Shown here: in pieces, positions 8,357 through 16,503 of the stretch
How the letters are laid out: the number at the start of each line of letters is the position of its first letter
Numbering within the stretch: position 1 is the stretch's first letter
Source of the DNA: an uncultured Kangiellaceae bacterium
GTDB taxonomy: Bacteria; Pseudomonadota; Gammaproteobacteria; Enterobacterales; Kangiellaceae
DNA length: 50,053 bases
Assembly: GCA_905479925.1 (NCBI GenBank)
Contig: CAJQOL010000157.1
Coordinates: 1 to 50,053 of the forward strand
Direction of reading: 5' to 3'
The notes under the pieces: generated by a model
Told to the model about the DNA's origin: nothing
Seen by the model: only the letters and a program-made list of their open reading frames with translations
Database searches by the model: none
Program-made: the position numbers and the translations under genes

Positions 8357-8935
8357 TCAGTTCAATTTTTTCAGATACTTTGTAAGCAGCACGATTCGCG
8401 TGCCGTTTACCCGCCCTTCAATATGAAGAGGGTTATTTGTAAGTGAAATATTACGGACCGCGGTGCCCCGCTTAGCGGTGAAATTGGCCCCTTTGACGAC
8501 CAAGTCTTTAATTAATGTCACATTATCACCGGCTTGCAATATAGCACCATTACTATCAACCGTTGCTTGATTGCCACCTGCTTCATTATCTCCGGCGGAT
8601 TTCGCCCATTTCAGCAGTTCATCATCAAGATACAGCATGTCCAATAGGTCCTGTGCCCATCCTTCCATATTCAAACGATTCAGCATACGCCATGACATTA
8701 CTTGAACAGCAGGAGTTGCGCTCCACATGCTGTCATTTAAACAACGCCAGTGGTGGCCTTTATCTAACTCTTGCTCTCCTTCTATCTGTAATTTACAGAC
8801 TTGGCAAACAAGTATCGCTCGGTCGGAATGAGCGCCATCAACCGGTGGAATATCATAAATTGATAATGACTCCGTCGCAGAGCAAAGCTCACATTGATTG
8901 CCGCTACGAGTCATTAGGGTTTGTTCGATGGTCAT
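8357..8935 (-). CDS. PhnA-like zinc-ribbon protein (YjdM family)
   Basis: A 192-residue protein of the PhnA/YjdM family. The N-terminal zinc ribbon has two Cys pairs, CELC (about residues 15-18) and CQVC (about 44-47). The C-terminal PhnA domain contains the characteristic DSNG-x-x-L-x-x-GD-x-V-x-x-IKDL-x-VKG pattern (about 125-150) and ends with an SH3-like segment LHIEGRVNGTRIVLLTKYLKK. Despite the name, E. coli PhnA is not needed for phosphonate breakdown and the family's role is unclear. Here the protein is longer than the usual 110-115 residues, with an extra helical segment of about 60-70 residues between ribbon and PhnA domain. It stands apart from any phn genes. Confidence 0.88.
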   Translation of the reverse strand: MTIEQTLMTRSGNQCELCSATESLSIYDIPPVDGAHSDRAILVCQVCKLQIEGEQELDKGHHWRCLNDSMWSATPAVQVMSWRMLNRLNMEGWAQDLLDMLYLDDELLKWAKSAGDNEAGGNQATVDSNGAILQAGDNVTLIKDLVVKGANFTAKRGTAVRNISLTNNPLHIEGRVNGTRIVLLTKYLKKLN

Positions 8936-8979
8936 GGATTGTTTCTCGGAGAATTCAGTTATGCCGTAAGGACTATTTC

Positions 8980-9030
8980 TAGTGTATTTCTATCTAATTA
9001 GTATATTTATATGTAATTAATGTATTTGTA
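8980..9030. repeat. Degenerate 19-bp tandem repeat
   Basis: Two full AT-rich units (8980-8998 and 8999-9017) and a partial third (9018-9030) share a TAGT-TATTT-TAT-TAAT pattern. Confidence 0.55.
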
Positions 9031-9083
9031 GTGCCCTATTCATACGGCTTATTTTTATCTTTATTTTAAGGTCTAAGTGCGAA

Positions 9084-9121
9084 TTTCTATAGTTTGCTCA
9101 GCTTTCTATAGCTTTGCTCAA
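9084..9121. repeat. 19-20-bp tandem duplication
   Basis: The motif TTTCTATAG-TTTGCTCA occurs twice in direct succession, the second copy with one extra C. Confidence 0.7.
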
Positions 9122-9305
9122 CCTTGTACGCTTTTCTAGTAATCACCTTACTACAAAATCACAGCATTAATATTGGATTGAGTATACAGGATAAATCAGC
9201 AAATTTTGTTTATAAACAGCACATTTTTGTTGATTGAAAGATTGGCTACTCCGGTAAACTTGGTTATGATTGAGGCATTGTCACTAATTATTAGAATCTA
9301 AATTC

Positions 9306-9806
9306 GTGCAGAAGAACCTGATCTTGATTAGCGCTTGTTTAATTGGCGATTATGTCCGTTATGATGGAAAAAATAAACTCATTAATCACCCCATCTTAAA
9401 AGCTTGGTTAGCACAGAATTTGATCGTCAGTATTTGTCCGGAAGTTGCCGGTGGGCTTTCAGTGCCGCGCCCGCCAGCGGAAATACAAAGGATAGAAATA
9501 ACGTCCAGAAACTCTCAAAGTGTTAAAACGAGGGTGCTAACCAAACAATCAGAAGATGTCACAGCAGCATTTGTTAGTGGTGCAAATAACGCACTAGCAA
9601 CCTGCTTAAGGCATAATATTAAGTTAGCGATTCTAACTGAAGGAAGTCCATCTTGTGGCAGCTCTCTAATAAACGATGGGTCTTTTAATTCCAATAAGAT
9701 ACCAGGTGAAGGGATCACAACCGCATTACTTAGAAAAAACAATATAAGAGTTTATAATCAGGAACAACTTGCAGAAGCCTCCGAATTTCATAAGCGTTTA
9801 ACCTAA
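9306..9806 (+). CDS. DUF523 family protein
   Basis: A 166-residue protein of the DUF523 family. Recognisable elements are ISACLIG near the N-terminus with YDG (residues 8-21), CPEVAGGLSVPRPPAEI (about 44-60), an SPSCGS motif (about 118-123) and a G-x-G-I/V-T-x-A-L-L segment near the C-terminus. The conserved cysteines suggest a metal or iron-sulphur site, but the family has no firmly established function. It starts at GTG (9306); there is no in-frame ATG nearby and the family's N-terminus is reached from here. It is followed after 22 bp by the ATP-grasp gene, so the two are probably co-transcribed. Confidence 0.85.
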   Translation: MQKNLILISACLIGDYVRYDGKNKLINHPILKAWLAQNLIVSICPEVAGGLSVPRPPAEIQRIEITSRNSQSVKTRVLTKQSEDVTAAFVSGANNALATCLRHNIKLAILTEGSPSCGSSLINDGSFNSNKIPGEGITTALLRKNNIRVYNQEQLAEASEFHKRLT

Positions 9807-9828
9807 TTGACCGTAGAGAACCCAGGTA

Positions 9829-10704
9829 ATGAAAAAATGTATTCTTTTGTCCATGGACAACCTTGACGACTTTGAATGTTATGACAGCCAAGTGATTGCT
9901 CCACTTGAACAACTCGGTTGGCGGGCAACTGAAGTTTCTTGGCGGGATCAGACGGTCAATTGGGATGAATACCAGGCCGTTATAGTACGTTCTACATGGG
10001 ACTACCAACTAGACTACGATGCATTCTTAAACGTTCTTACAAAAATCGAAGAATCTAGTTCGTTACTAGTAAACCCTATAGAATTAATAAAGTGGAATAT
10101 TAGTAAAACCTATTTAAGAGAACTAGAGAAGCGAGGGGTTTTGATTGTTCCAACGATTTGGGGAAATAGCTATTCCTTTGCAATGGCGGATGAGGGTTTT
10201 GAAAAATTTAACAGCCAGCACCTAATAATAAAACCCTGCATTAGTGCCGGCTCCCATGATACGTTTCAACTGACGGACAAAACTCCTGAGTCAGAGCACC
10301 AAAAGTACAGCAAATTATTTCACAAGCGTCCATTCTTACTACAACCTTTTATGCCCAATATTTTAAGTGAAGGCGAATATTCAATGTTCTATTTCAATGG
10401 TGCTTTTAGCCATGCGATCCTTAAAACCCCAGCTACTGGTGACTTTAGAGTTCAGGAGGAATTTGGTGGTAGACTATCAAAAATTGAGCCAAAACAAAGC
10501 TTATTCGAGGCCGCCGAAAAAGCACTTCAAGCGATTGACTTCCCGACGCTCTATAGCAGGCTCGATTTCGTTCGCGTTGATAATGAATTCGCACTAATGG
10601 AAGCTGAGCTGATTGAACCGTCACTCTATTTCAACTTGGACGAACAGTCACCTACTCGATTTGCTAATGCATTCGTGGACTATTTTAATCAGCATGCAAA
10701 CTAA
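9829..10704 (+). CDS. ATP-grasp ligase, RimK/DcsG-like
   Basis: A 291-residue ATP-grasp protein expected to use ATP to join a carboxylate to an amine or other nucleophile. Features are an N-terminal pre-ATP-grasp region with VIVRSTWDYQ (about 51-60), a central LIIKPCISAGSHDT segment (about 132-145, the ATP-binding lysine and glycine-rich loop), and a C-terminal acidic metal-binding portion: LLQPF, EGEYSMFYFNG, HAILKTP and FRVQEEFGG, then SRLDFV and MEAELIEPSLY. The last blocks resemble proteins annotated as D-cycloserine-ligase-like (DcsG). The substrate is unknown. It lies 22 bp downstream of the DUF523 gene and is convergent with an MFS transporter gene, which could move its product, though that is speculation. 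Confidence 0.85.
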   Translation: MKKCILLSMDNLDDFECYDSQVIAPLEQLGWRATEVSWRDQTVNWDEYQAVIVRSTWDYQLDYDAFLNVLTKIEESSSLLVNPIELIKWNISKTYLRELEKRGVLIVPTIWGNSYSFAMADEGFEKFNSQHLIIKPCISAGSHDTFQLTDKTPESEHQKYSKLFHKRPFLLQPFMPNILSEGEYSMFYFNGAFSHAILKTPATGDFRVQEEFGGRLSKIEPKQSLFEAAEKALQAIDFPTLYSRLDFVRVDNEFALMEAELIEPSLYFNLDEQSPTRFANAFVDYFNQHAN

Positions 10705-10772
10705 CCTTACCAAGGGTAACTACAAGCGTTTGTGCAAGCTGAGGATGACTAGTACTATAAAGTTTAACGTCT

Positions 10773-12074
10773 TTACTGGGATGTTTTTTTAGGACGAAAA
10801 ATTAGGCGGTTAAGCCATAGAAACGAACAACCACTACAAGCAATAATTAACCCGTACTGGGAACCATAGAGTTCCCAGACAAAACCAAAGAACAAAGCGC
10901 TTAGCGATAGTGCAACCGCCATACCTGCGTATAAAATACCAAACAATTCGCCTTTTTTCTCGGCGTTTTCGGATATCATAGCTCTCAAGACATTCAGCGT
11001 TATGACACTGTAAAAGCCGTACAAAATAAAACCAACCCAAGACATAAAAGGCTGCCTGGTGATAAAACAAGCCAGCGACAATATACCGATAAAATAGCTC
11101 CAAGAGAGCATGCGGAACGAGTGCTCTTTATCAATTAACAGGCCAATATAATAACTAACCGACGCCTGCGAGAAGCGATTAGCTAAAACTAATATTGGAA
11201 TCAACCCTAAGCTAAATCCTAGCTCCAGTGAATGGAGAACTAAAAAGGATTCTTCAAAGATAAAAAAGCTAAAGATAAGAAAAAAAGCGATCGGTGTAAT
11301 TAGTTTTCGGTCTTTCTCACTGAATCTCTTTGATAATTTTTTAAAAGGGTTAGGATTAATAATACTGGCGGTTTGTTTAAGTCGTGATTTAAACAGGGCT
11401 AGCTTGTTGCGGCTTTTATTACTGTTAATTGCTTTGTCGCACTTGGTATTATCATTATCGGTGGACAAGTCACCCTTTAAAGAAGGGGAATGCAAATCGC
11501 TGATATCATCAACAAAAAACGCCATAATCAATACAGCGATGGTACCCGGAACAGCAGTTGCCAAAAATAAATTTCTTATTAAATATTCTTGGTGTGAATA
11601 TACAAAAAATAGGATTGAAACAATAAGAATACCAATCATTTCACCACTAATATCCATCATTTTATGAAAGCCAAAATTTCGGCCGCTTTGTTTGTTAGCA
11701 GAAAAATGGGCTATCAATAAATCTTTTGGAGCCGTTCTAATGGCTTTTCCAAGCCGCTCGGTAGACCTTAACAAGGCAACCGAATGCCAGCTATAACTCC
11801 AGTAAAAAAGCGGTTTGCATATCGCCGATACGGTATATCCAACAAGCATCAGTAATTTTACAGCTTGATACTTATCCGCTATTACTCCTGCAAAATAGCG
11901 TAAGAAATAGGATAGAAAACTGGACAACGCAATAACGATACCGAGCTTATCTGCACCCGCGTTAAGTACTTCGACAATAAATATAGGAATAACCGGTACC
12001 AACATAGCAGAAGCCATATCAGTGAAGAAACTAACCCAACCAAGAGCGATGACGTTTTTATTTAGATTTAGCAT
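10773..12074 (-). CDS. MFS transporter
   Basis: A 433-residue integral membrane protein of the major facilitator superfamily, with two hydrophobic bundles and a long polar loop (about 205-255, rich in Lys, Asn and Ser) between them, as expected for 12 segments. The loop between segments 2 and 3 has the GVIADK motif-A-like sequence (about 63-68), and RSTERLGKAIRTAPKDLLIA resembles the second conserved loop of drug- and sugar-type exporters (R-G-x-G-x-x-x-R-x-P). I use the ATG at 12074; a TTG three codons earlier (12083) has a better placed AGGAC and is possible. It is convergent with the ATP-grasp gene. The substrate cannot be told. Confidence 0.85.
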   Translation of the reverse strand: MLNLNKNVIALGWVSFFTDMASAMLVPVIPIFIVEVLNAGADKLGIVIALSSFLSYFLRYFAGVIADKYQAVKLLMLVGYTVSAICKPLFYWSYSWHSVALLRSTERLGKAIRTAPKDLLIAHFSANKQSGRNFGFHKMMDISGEMIGILIVSILFFVYSHQEYLIRNLFLATAVPGTIAVLIMAFFVDDISDLHSPSLKGDLSTDNDNTKCDKAINSNKSRNKLALFKSRLKQTASIINPNPFKKLSKRFSEKDRKLITPIAFFLIFSFFIFEESFLVLHSLELGFSLGLIPILVLANRFSQASVSYYIGLLIDKEHSFRMLSWSYFIGILSLACFITRQPFMSWVGFILYGFYSVITLNVLRAMISENAEKKGELFGILYAGMAVALSLSALFFGFVWELYGSQYGLIIACSGCSFLWLNRLIFRPKKTSQ

Positions 12075-12251
12075 AAAACTCAACTTTGTCCTAAACCAGA
12101 CTCGTTGCTTTTATAAGTGATTAACTCAATCGACTAGCGGTTTATTGGATGCTCGATTTAACCTACCACTAATGGTAGTTCTTTGATGATACTATTTTAC
12201 TAAACACTCTAAACCTTTTTATTCTTTTTCTCGTCTATAAAGGGATGAACC

Positions 12252-12287
12252 TGCACTTTTTAATAAAACTGCGCTTTTAATAAAAAT
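12252..12287. repeat. 18-bp tandem duplication
   Basis: Units 12252-12269 and 12270-12287 share TGC-CTTTT-AATAAAA with a few differences. Confidence 0.65.
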
Positions 12288-12391
12288 GGCTAAATACGCC
12301 ATTTTGTAGCGTCTAATTAAATATTCAGTAGGCTAAAGTTATTAGCAAGAGAAGCCCTCGACGGGTAACTAACTGAAAACAAAGCGTTTAC

Positions 12392-12406
12392 TCGTATGGC
12401 ATACGA
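12392..12406. promoter_or_regulatory. Palindrome upstream of the repeat lipoprotein
   Basis: TCGTAT-GGC-ATACGA is a perfect inverted repeat with a 3-bp centre, 57 bp before the start codon. Its place fits an operator. The cognate regulator is unknown. Confidence 0.4.
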
Positions 12407-12462
12407 ATTGCTATTTGATTTTCAGTAATAAGAATCCTAACACGAACCAAAAAGGAAGAAAC

Positions 12463-13251
12463 ATGTTTAAATCACCACTTGCTCACAAAGCTCCTAACGC
12501 AAAATCAAAAACTGCTATCGCTGTAGCGACATGCGCTCTGCTAAGTGGTTGTATTACCATCAATGCAAAGTCATTAGATTATAAAGAAACTAAAAACTTG
12601 CAATTGTCCTCGGCAAGCCTAAAGACCCTTGAAGTCGACGCTGGCGCGGGGTTCCTGACCATCAAAGGAGAAAAAGGGCTGACCGAGATAAAAGTAACCG
12701 CTGATATTGAAACCCATGATGATGACTTTGAACTTACTTTATTATCGAGTAATGGCAAAGCGGTCCTCACAGCGGATATTAACTCTAGCCATTCAATGAG
12801 TTGGGGCGACAGTCCGAAAATTGACCTGACGGTGACTGTTCCACAATCAATGATGCTGGATATTAAAGATGGATCTGGGTCAATCAGTATCGAAGACGTG
12901 AACAACTCGATTGAGCTCGACGATGGCTCCGGTAGCATTAGCATTGCTAATATCTCTGGAGATATCGATATTGAAGATGGTTCGGGTAGCCTGACGATAC
13001 AAAAGGTTAAGGGAAACCTTAGCATTGATGACGGCTCGGGCAGCATAGACATCGATCAGATCAGCGGAACCGTTAAAATTGATGATGGCTCAGGTAGCAT
13101 GGATATTTATGACGTTGGTGGATTAGTAACAATCGATGATGGCTCAGGGGGCATCACGGTTAAACAACTAAGAAACGGTCTTACTATCCTGGAAGAAGGA
13201 AGTGGCGGCCTTAAGATGAGCGACATTGAAGGCCCAGTTTCTATTAAGTAG
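12463..13251 (+). CDS. DGSGS-repeat lipoprotein (DUF4097-like beta-helix)
   Basis: A 262-residue exported protein. The start is ATG 12463 with an AAGGAAG ribosome-binding site; an upstream in-frame codon at 12415 lacks one. Residues 18-30 form a hydrophobic stretch ending in a lipobox (LLSGC), so it is probably a lipoprotein. From about residue 130 there are seven consecutive 18-residue units built on [I/L]-x-[I/L]-x-DGSGS-[I/L]-x-[I/V], the last two degenerate. This periodicity suits a right-handed beta-helix as in DUF4097/DUF2807 putative adhesins. The function is unknown; a surface or periplasmic scaffold is likely. A hairpin terminator lies 42 bp downstream. The repeated Asp pairs could bind calcium, which is inference. 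Confidence 0.8.
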   Translation: MFKSPLAHKAPNAKSKTAIAVATCALLSGCITINAKSLDYKETKNLQLSSASLKTLEVDAGAGFLTIKGEKGLTEIKVTADIETHDDDFELTLLSSNGKAVLTADINSSHSMSWGDSPKIDLTVTVPQSMMLDIKDGSGSISIEDVNNSIELDDGSGSISIANISGDIDIEDGSGSLTIQKVKGNLSIDDGSGSIDIDQISGTVKIDDGSGSMDIYDVGGLVTIDDGSGGITVKQLRNGLTILEEGSGGLKMSDIEGPVSIK

Positions 13252-13292
13252 GTCATGCAATAACCGCATCGCGGCGATCAAAAAATAAATTG

Positions 13293-13312
13293 GGAGCTTC
13301 GGCTCCTTTTTT
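13293..13312 (+). terminator. Rho-independent terminator
   Basis: GGAGC stem, stable TTCG tetraloop, GCTCC, followed by six T residues. It lies 42 bp after the repeat lipoprotein stop codon and before hemJ. Confidence 0.9.
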
Positions 13313-13390
13313 ATGCAGGCTAACAACCCTCTTTTGTGAAATCTTTGCAATCGGTTAGAATATAGCTATTCATCTAAAGGAAGCTAACTG

Positions 13391-13813
13391 ATGCTCTACT
13401 TATGGTTAAAAGCCGGACACCTTATCTTTATGGTGAGTTGGTTTGCAGGAATTTTTTACTTACCGCGTATTTTCGTAAACCTAGCAATGACAACAAATGA
13501 CGAAACCTATAAGCATTTGTTAATCATGGCAACAAAGCTTTATCGCTTTATAAGCCCTTTCATGTGGCTAACCATTTTGCTGGGGGGCTGGATGTTGTAC
13601 CTTAACTCAGCATTGCTCAATACTGGTTGGATGATCGTTAAGCTACTATTAGTTTCTAGCCTAGTGGTCTACCACTTTATTTGTGGTAATTACTTAAAAA
13701 CTTTTGAGCAACAAACCAGTAAGCACGGACATGTCTTTTATCGCTGGTTCAATGAGTATCCGGTGATTGTACTATTTACCGTTATTATCTTAGCTATTAT
13801 CAAGCCTTTTTAG
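13391..13813 (+). CDS. hemJ: Protoporphyrinogen IX oxidase HemJ
   Basis: A 140-residue membrane protein of the HemJ (UPF0093/CopD-like) family, which oxidises protoporphyrinogen IX to protoporphyrin IX, the penultimate step of haem synthesis. The N-terminal signature is present: K-A-G-H-L-I-F-M-VSWFAGIFYLPR (residues 7-26) with the conserved His10 that binds haem. Four hydrophobic segments are visible, and the second half contains a conserved W-M-I-V-K-L-L segment with its lysine. Length is typical. An AAGGA ribosome-binding site sits upstream. HemL, another haem gene, lies about 2.7 kb downstream, separated by an unrelated convergent gene and pyrB. Confidence 0.92.
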   Translation: MLYLWLKAGHLIFMVSWFAGIFYLPRIFVNLAMTTNDETYKHLLIMATKLYRFISPFMWLTILLGGWMLYLNSALLNTGWMIVKLLLVSSLVVYHFICGNYLKTFEQQTSKHGHVFYRWFNEYPVIVLFTVIILAIIKPF

Positions 13814-13864
13814 GTTTATACCGCAAAAGCTCAAAATAACAAGAGTCACAATAAAATAACCGTT

Positions 13865-13902
13865 TAGTGAGTTTGCTAACACTTAATGAACTTGCTAACG
13901 AT
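13865..13902. repeat. 19-bp tandem duplication at a CDS 3' end
   Basis: Units 13865-13883 and 13884-13902 share TA-TGA--TTGCTAAC. The second unit contains the stop codon (13895-13897) of the minus-strand gene. Confidence 0.65.
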
Positions 13903-15175
13903 AGACATAAAATTCTGTTACCTGAGCTCGAATGACCGGTACCTGCACGATGCCGCCATTTAATGGTATCGATATTTTAAGGCGTGATTGGTCGCTTTCT
14001 ATAAGCTTGCCAATATACTCTCTTCCATCTTGTCGAATAATTTTAACCGACTGCCCAATGAAATCATCAATCTTGTCTAAAGGCTCCGGCTGATAACTGC
14101 GCTTTATAACAATGGTTTCAAATCGTTTTGCCAAACCGCTCTCATCGTCTTGATAATACTGGTTTAGGTTAATCTGCTCTAGCTTATCCAATGCCCAACC
14201 TTCAAAAATGGCATTAACCGGCCGGTTATTCAAAGACAATTCCAAGTTTAAAATACTTCGCAGCTCTTTTTCATCATAAAAACCAAAATCGCTGATAGAA
14301 AAACTGGCACTTGGTAATGCCGAAAGACCTAATTTTGTCGCCGGTTGCATAAGCTCTGTATAAGCTCGTCTACCCGAGGGCAGCATTTTTATTCCAACCG
14401 ATGAAAAGAGCTTTTTGACCTGCTCAACGTGTTGAGTAATAAACTCCTCGGTCTCGACGGTTTGTTTCAATGAACAGAATTCATTTCTTCTTGCGTTAAA
14501 CCCTCGATCTTCAATGTTTAGCTCAATTGCATCAAGTGATGCCGGCGAAGTATTATTTGTACCATCCTCTATCGTATACACATTAGCAGCGTTGAACCTA
14601 TACTCAATCAAAGCGGTGTTTTCAATATCCACCCAACCACTGGCCAACAAATTACCACTCATCGGTTCTTGCTCTATGTTTAAATCACCAGAAAAACTAG
14701 CATTGTCATATCCCAAGGAAAAATACTGAGCGACCCCGAACTTTCTTACCTTGCCACAAGCAGTAGCAAGCAACCCAGTCCAAATAGATGGCGGCTGTTT
14801 TTGGTTAAGAAGTTCAACGAGTGAAGGCGTTAAAGGTATAACGAGGTTGTTAACAGAAAGGTTTGACTGTCGTGGAAGCGCTTTAGAGCGACTATGGTTG
14901 TAAAGAAAAGCGGCATCCAGAACCGAATCGGTAGAGTACTTGACAACATCGGCAGAAACGTAAATATCTTGTTTTTTAAAGTAGACACCGACACCGTTCA
15001 CCACGACATCACCCGAAACAGTGACACGGGCGTTTTGGTAAGTAAGCTCTATAGTATTTCGCCATCGCTCGGAAATTTTTTCTAAATCTTGATCTAGCTT
15101 CCATTGCACCCCGATAAATAAACTAAGTCCGATCGCGATAATGAATATAATCGTTCTAATTAATAGTCTAAACAT
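13895..15175 (-). CDS. Membrane-anchored protein of unknown function
   Basis: I do not recognise this 426-residue protein. It has one N-terminal hydrophobic segment (residues 4-23), short and followed by WKLDQDLEK, so it is probably a signal anchor with the rest in the periplasm. The long middle is beta-rich (VSGDVVVNGVGVYFK, FSGDLNIEQEP, EYRFNAANVY), somewhat like AsmA-type or lipid-transfer proteins. The last 60 residues (about 366-426) read GQSVKIIRQDGREYIGKL followed by alternating hydrophobic strands, resembling a small SH3/LSm-like barrel. Two Cys residues in the middle could form a disulphide. It is convergent with hemJ and divergent from pyrB. Confidence 0.65.
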   Translation of the reverse strand: MFRLLIRTIIFIIAIGLSLFIGVQWKLDQDLEKISERWRNTIELTYQNARVTVSGDVVVNGVGVYFKKQDIYVSADVVKYSTDSVLDAAFLYNHSRSKALPRQSNLSVNNLVIPLTPSLVELLNQKQPPSIWTGLLATACGKVRKFGVAQYFSLGYDNASFSGDLNIEQEPMSGNLLASGWVDIENTALIEYRFNAANVYTIEDGTNNTSPASLDAIELNIEDRGFNARRNEFCSLKQTVETEEFITQHVEQVKKLFSSVGIKMLPSGRRAYTELMQPATKLGLSALPSASFSISDFGFYDEKELRSILNLELSLNNRPVNAIFEGWALDKLEQINLNQYYQDDESGLAKRFETIVIKRSYQPEPLDKIDDFIGQSVKIIRQDGREYIGKLIESDQSRLKISIPLNGGIVQVPVIRAQVTEFYVYR

Positions 15176-15379
15176 CTAAACGGTTCCGCCCTATTGCAAT
15201 GATTCTTATTGCTTTTATTCAATATCCTACCCTTTTAGGGCTATAAACACAAAACCAGCCAACTTAATAGCAAAAGTCCCACATAAAACCCTTAAAGAAT
15301 ACCCAAGCCAAGCAAAAATGATTAAAATACCACTGTTTACAGCCTGACTTTTATTAGATGCCTTTCTGGAGAGAATTTA

Positions 15380-16390
15380 ATGATATTTACAAGCCAACAT
15401 TTACTTTCCGTGAAAGATATTTCACTTGAGGCTATTCACTCGTTATTTGCTGTTGCGGAGCAAATGCGCCCTTATGCAAACCGAGAAAAAGTCACCCGAG
15501 TACTTGAAGGTGCGGTTTTGGGCAACATGTTTTTTGAACCTAGCACACGTACCCGAGTTAGCTTTGGTAGCGCCTTTAATTTACTTGGCGGAGAAGTGAG
15601 AGAAACGACTGGACTGTCTAATTCTGCTCTGGCAAAAGGTGAGTCACTTTACGATACCGCCCAAGTTTTATCGGGTTACAGTGACGTTATTGTAATGCGC
15701 CACCCTGAACCTTATTCCGTTGAACAGTTTGCAACTGGTAGCCGGGTTCCTGTTATCAACGGTGGTGACGGAGCAAACGAACACCCGACTCAAGCCCTGT
15801 TGGACTTGTTCACCATCAAGAATGAATTAAGTAGCTTAGGTAAAGATATTGCCGATTTACGTTTAACCTTACTGGGAGATTTGAAGCACGGCCGGACTGT
15901 GCACTCCCTCTGTCATTTACTGTCCTTATACAAGGGTCTTAAGGTTCAATTGGTTTCACCTAAAGCACTCGCACTTCCACAAAAATATATTGATATGCTA
16001 ACTAACGCCGGTCACGATGTACAAACCGGTGATAATTTAGAATCCGGATTATCTAAAGCAAATGTCATTTATCAAACAAGAATTCAAGAAGAGCGTTTTA
16101 GTACTAAAGAAGAAGCAGACCAATACAAAGGTTACTTTAGGCTTAACAAACAAATTTACTCTCAACATTGTCAACCTGATACGGTGATAATGCACCCGCT
16201 ACCAAGAGACTCTCGCGGCAATGCTAATGAATTAGATAACGACCTCAACAAAGAACCAGGCCTAGCGATTTTTCGACAAACTGATAACGGCGTATTGGTC
16301 AGAATGGCGCTTTTTGCTTGTATACTTGGAGTCGAAAATCAATTAGCAGCCTATGAGCGAAAGGTTAATTGGCAAGTTGGGGTTAGGTAG
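15380..16390 (+). CDS. pyrB: Aspartate carbamoyltransferase catalytic subunit
   Basis: PyrB, 336 residues, joins carbamoyl phosphate and aspartate in the second step of pyrimidine synthesis. The carbamoyl-phosphate motif FFEPSTRTRVSFGSA (about 52-66), the HPTQALLDL motif (about 136-144), GDLKHGRTVHSL (about 172-183) and the HPLPR loop (about 271-275) are all intact, with the aspartate-binding region near TRIQEERF. A GGAG ribosome-binding site precedes the ATG. No pyrI regulatory-subunit gene follows and no pyrBI-type leader attenuator is visible; 98 bp later comes hemL. It is longer than the E. coli enzyme (311 residues), with an extended C-terminus. Confidence 0.96.
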   Translation: MIFTSQHLLSVKDISLEAIHSLFAVAEQMRPYANREKVTRVLEGAVLGNMFFEPSTRTRVSFGSAFNLLGGEVRETTGLSNSALAKGESLYDTAQVLSGYSDVIVMRHPEPYSVEQFATGSRVPVINGGDGANEHPTQALLDLFTIKNELSSLGKDIADLRLTLLGDLKHGRTVHSLCHLLSLYKGLKVQLVSPKALALPQKYIDMLTNAGHDVQTGDNLESGLSKANVIYQTRIQEERFSTKEEADQYKGYFRLNKQIYSQHCQPDTVIMHPLPRDSRGNANELDNDLNKEPGLAIFRQTDNGVLVRMALFACILGVENQLAAYERKVNWQVGVR

Positions 16391-16503
16391 CCGTACCTTG
16401 CTATTAAACAAAATCCTTGAAAGTAATCACTAGCCAACAAAATCAAAACTCAATTAGTTTCGATTAATAACTCAAATTCACATTTAAAATGATAGAGAAA
16501 GAC

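Larger units (their letters stand above)
8936..9305. other. AT-rich intergenic region between divergent genes
   Basis: This 370-bp spacer separates the minus PhnA-like gene from the plus DUF523 gene and should hold both promoters. It contains no plausible small ORF. Two short tandem duplications are visible, at 8980-9030 and 9084-9121. Confidence 0.6.
12075..12462. other. Intergenic region between divergent genes
   Basis: About 388 bp between the MFS gene (minus) and the repeat lipoprotein (plus). It contains an inverted repeat CTACCA-N4-TGGTAG at 12163-12178, an 18-bp tandem duplication at 12252-12287 and a 15-bp palindrome at 12392-12406. No small ORF is convincing. Confidence 0.55.
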
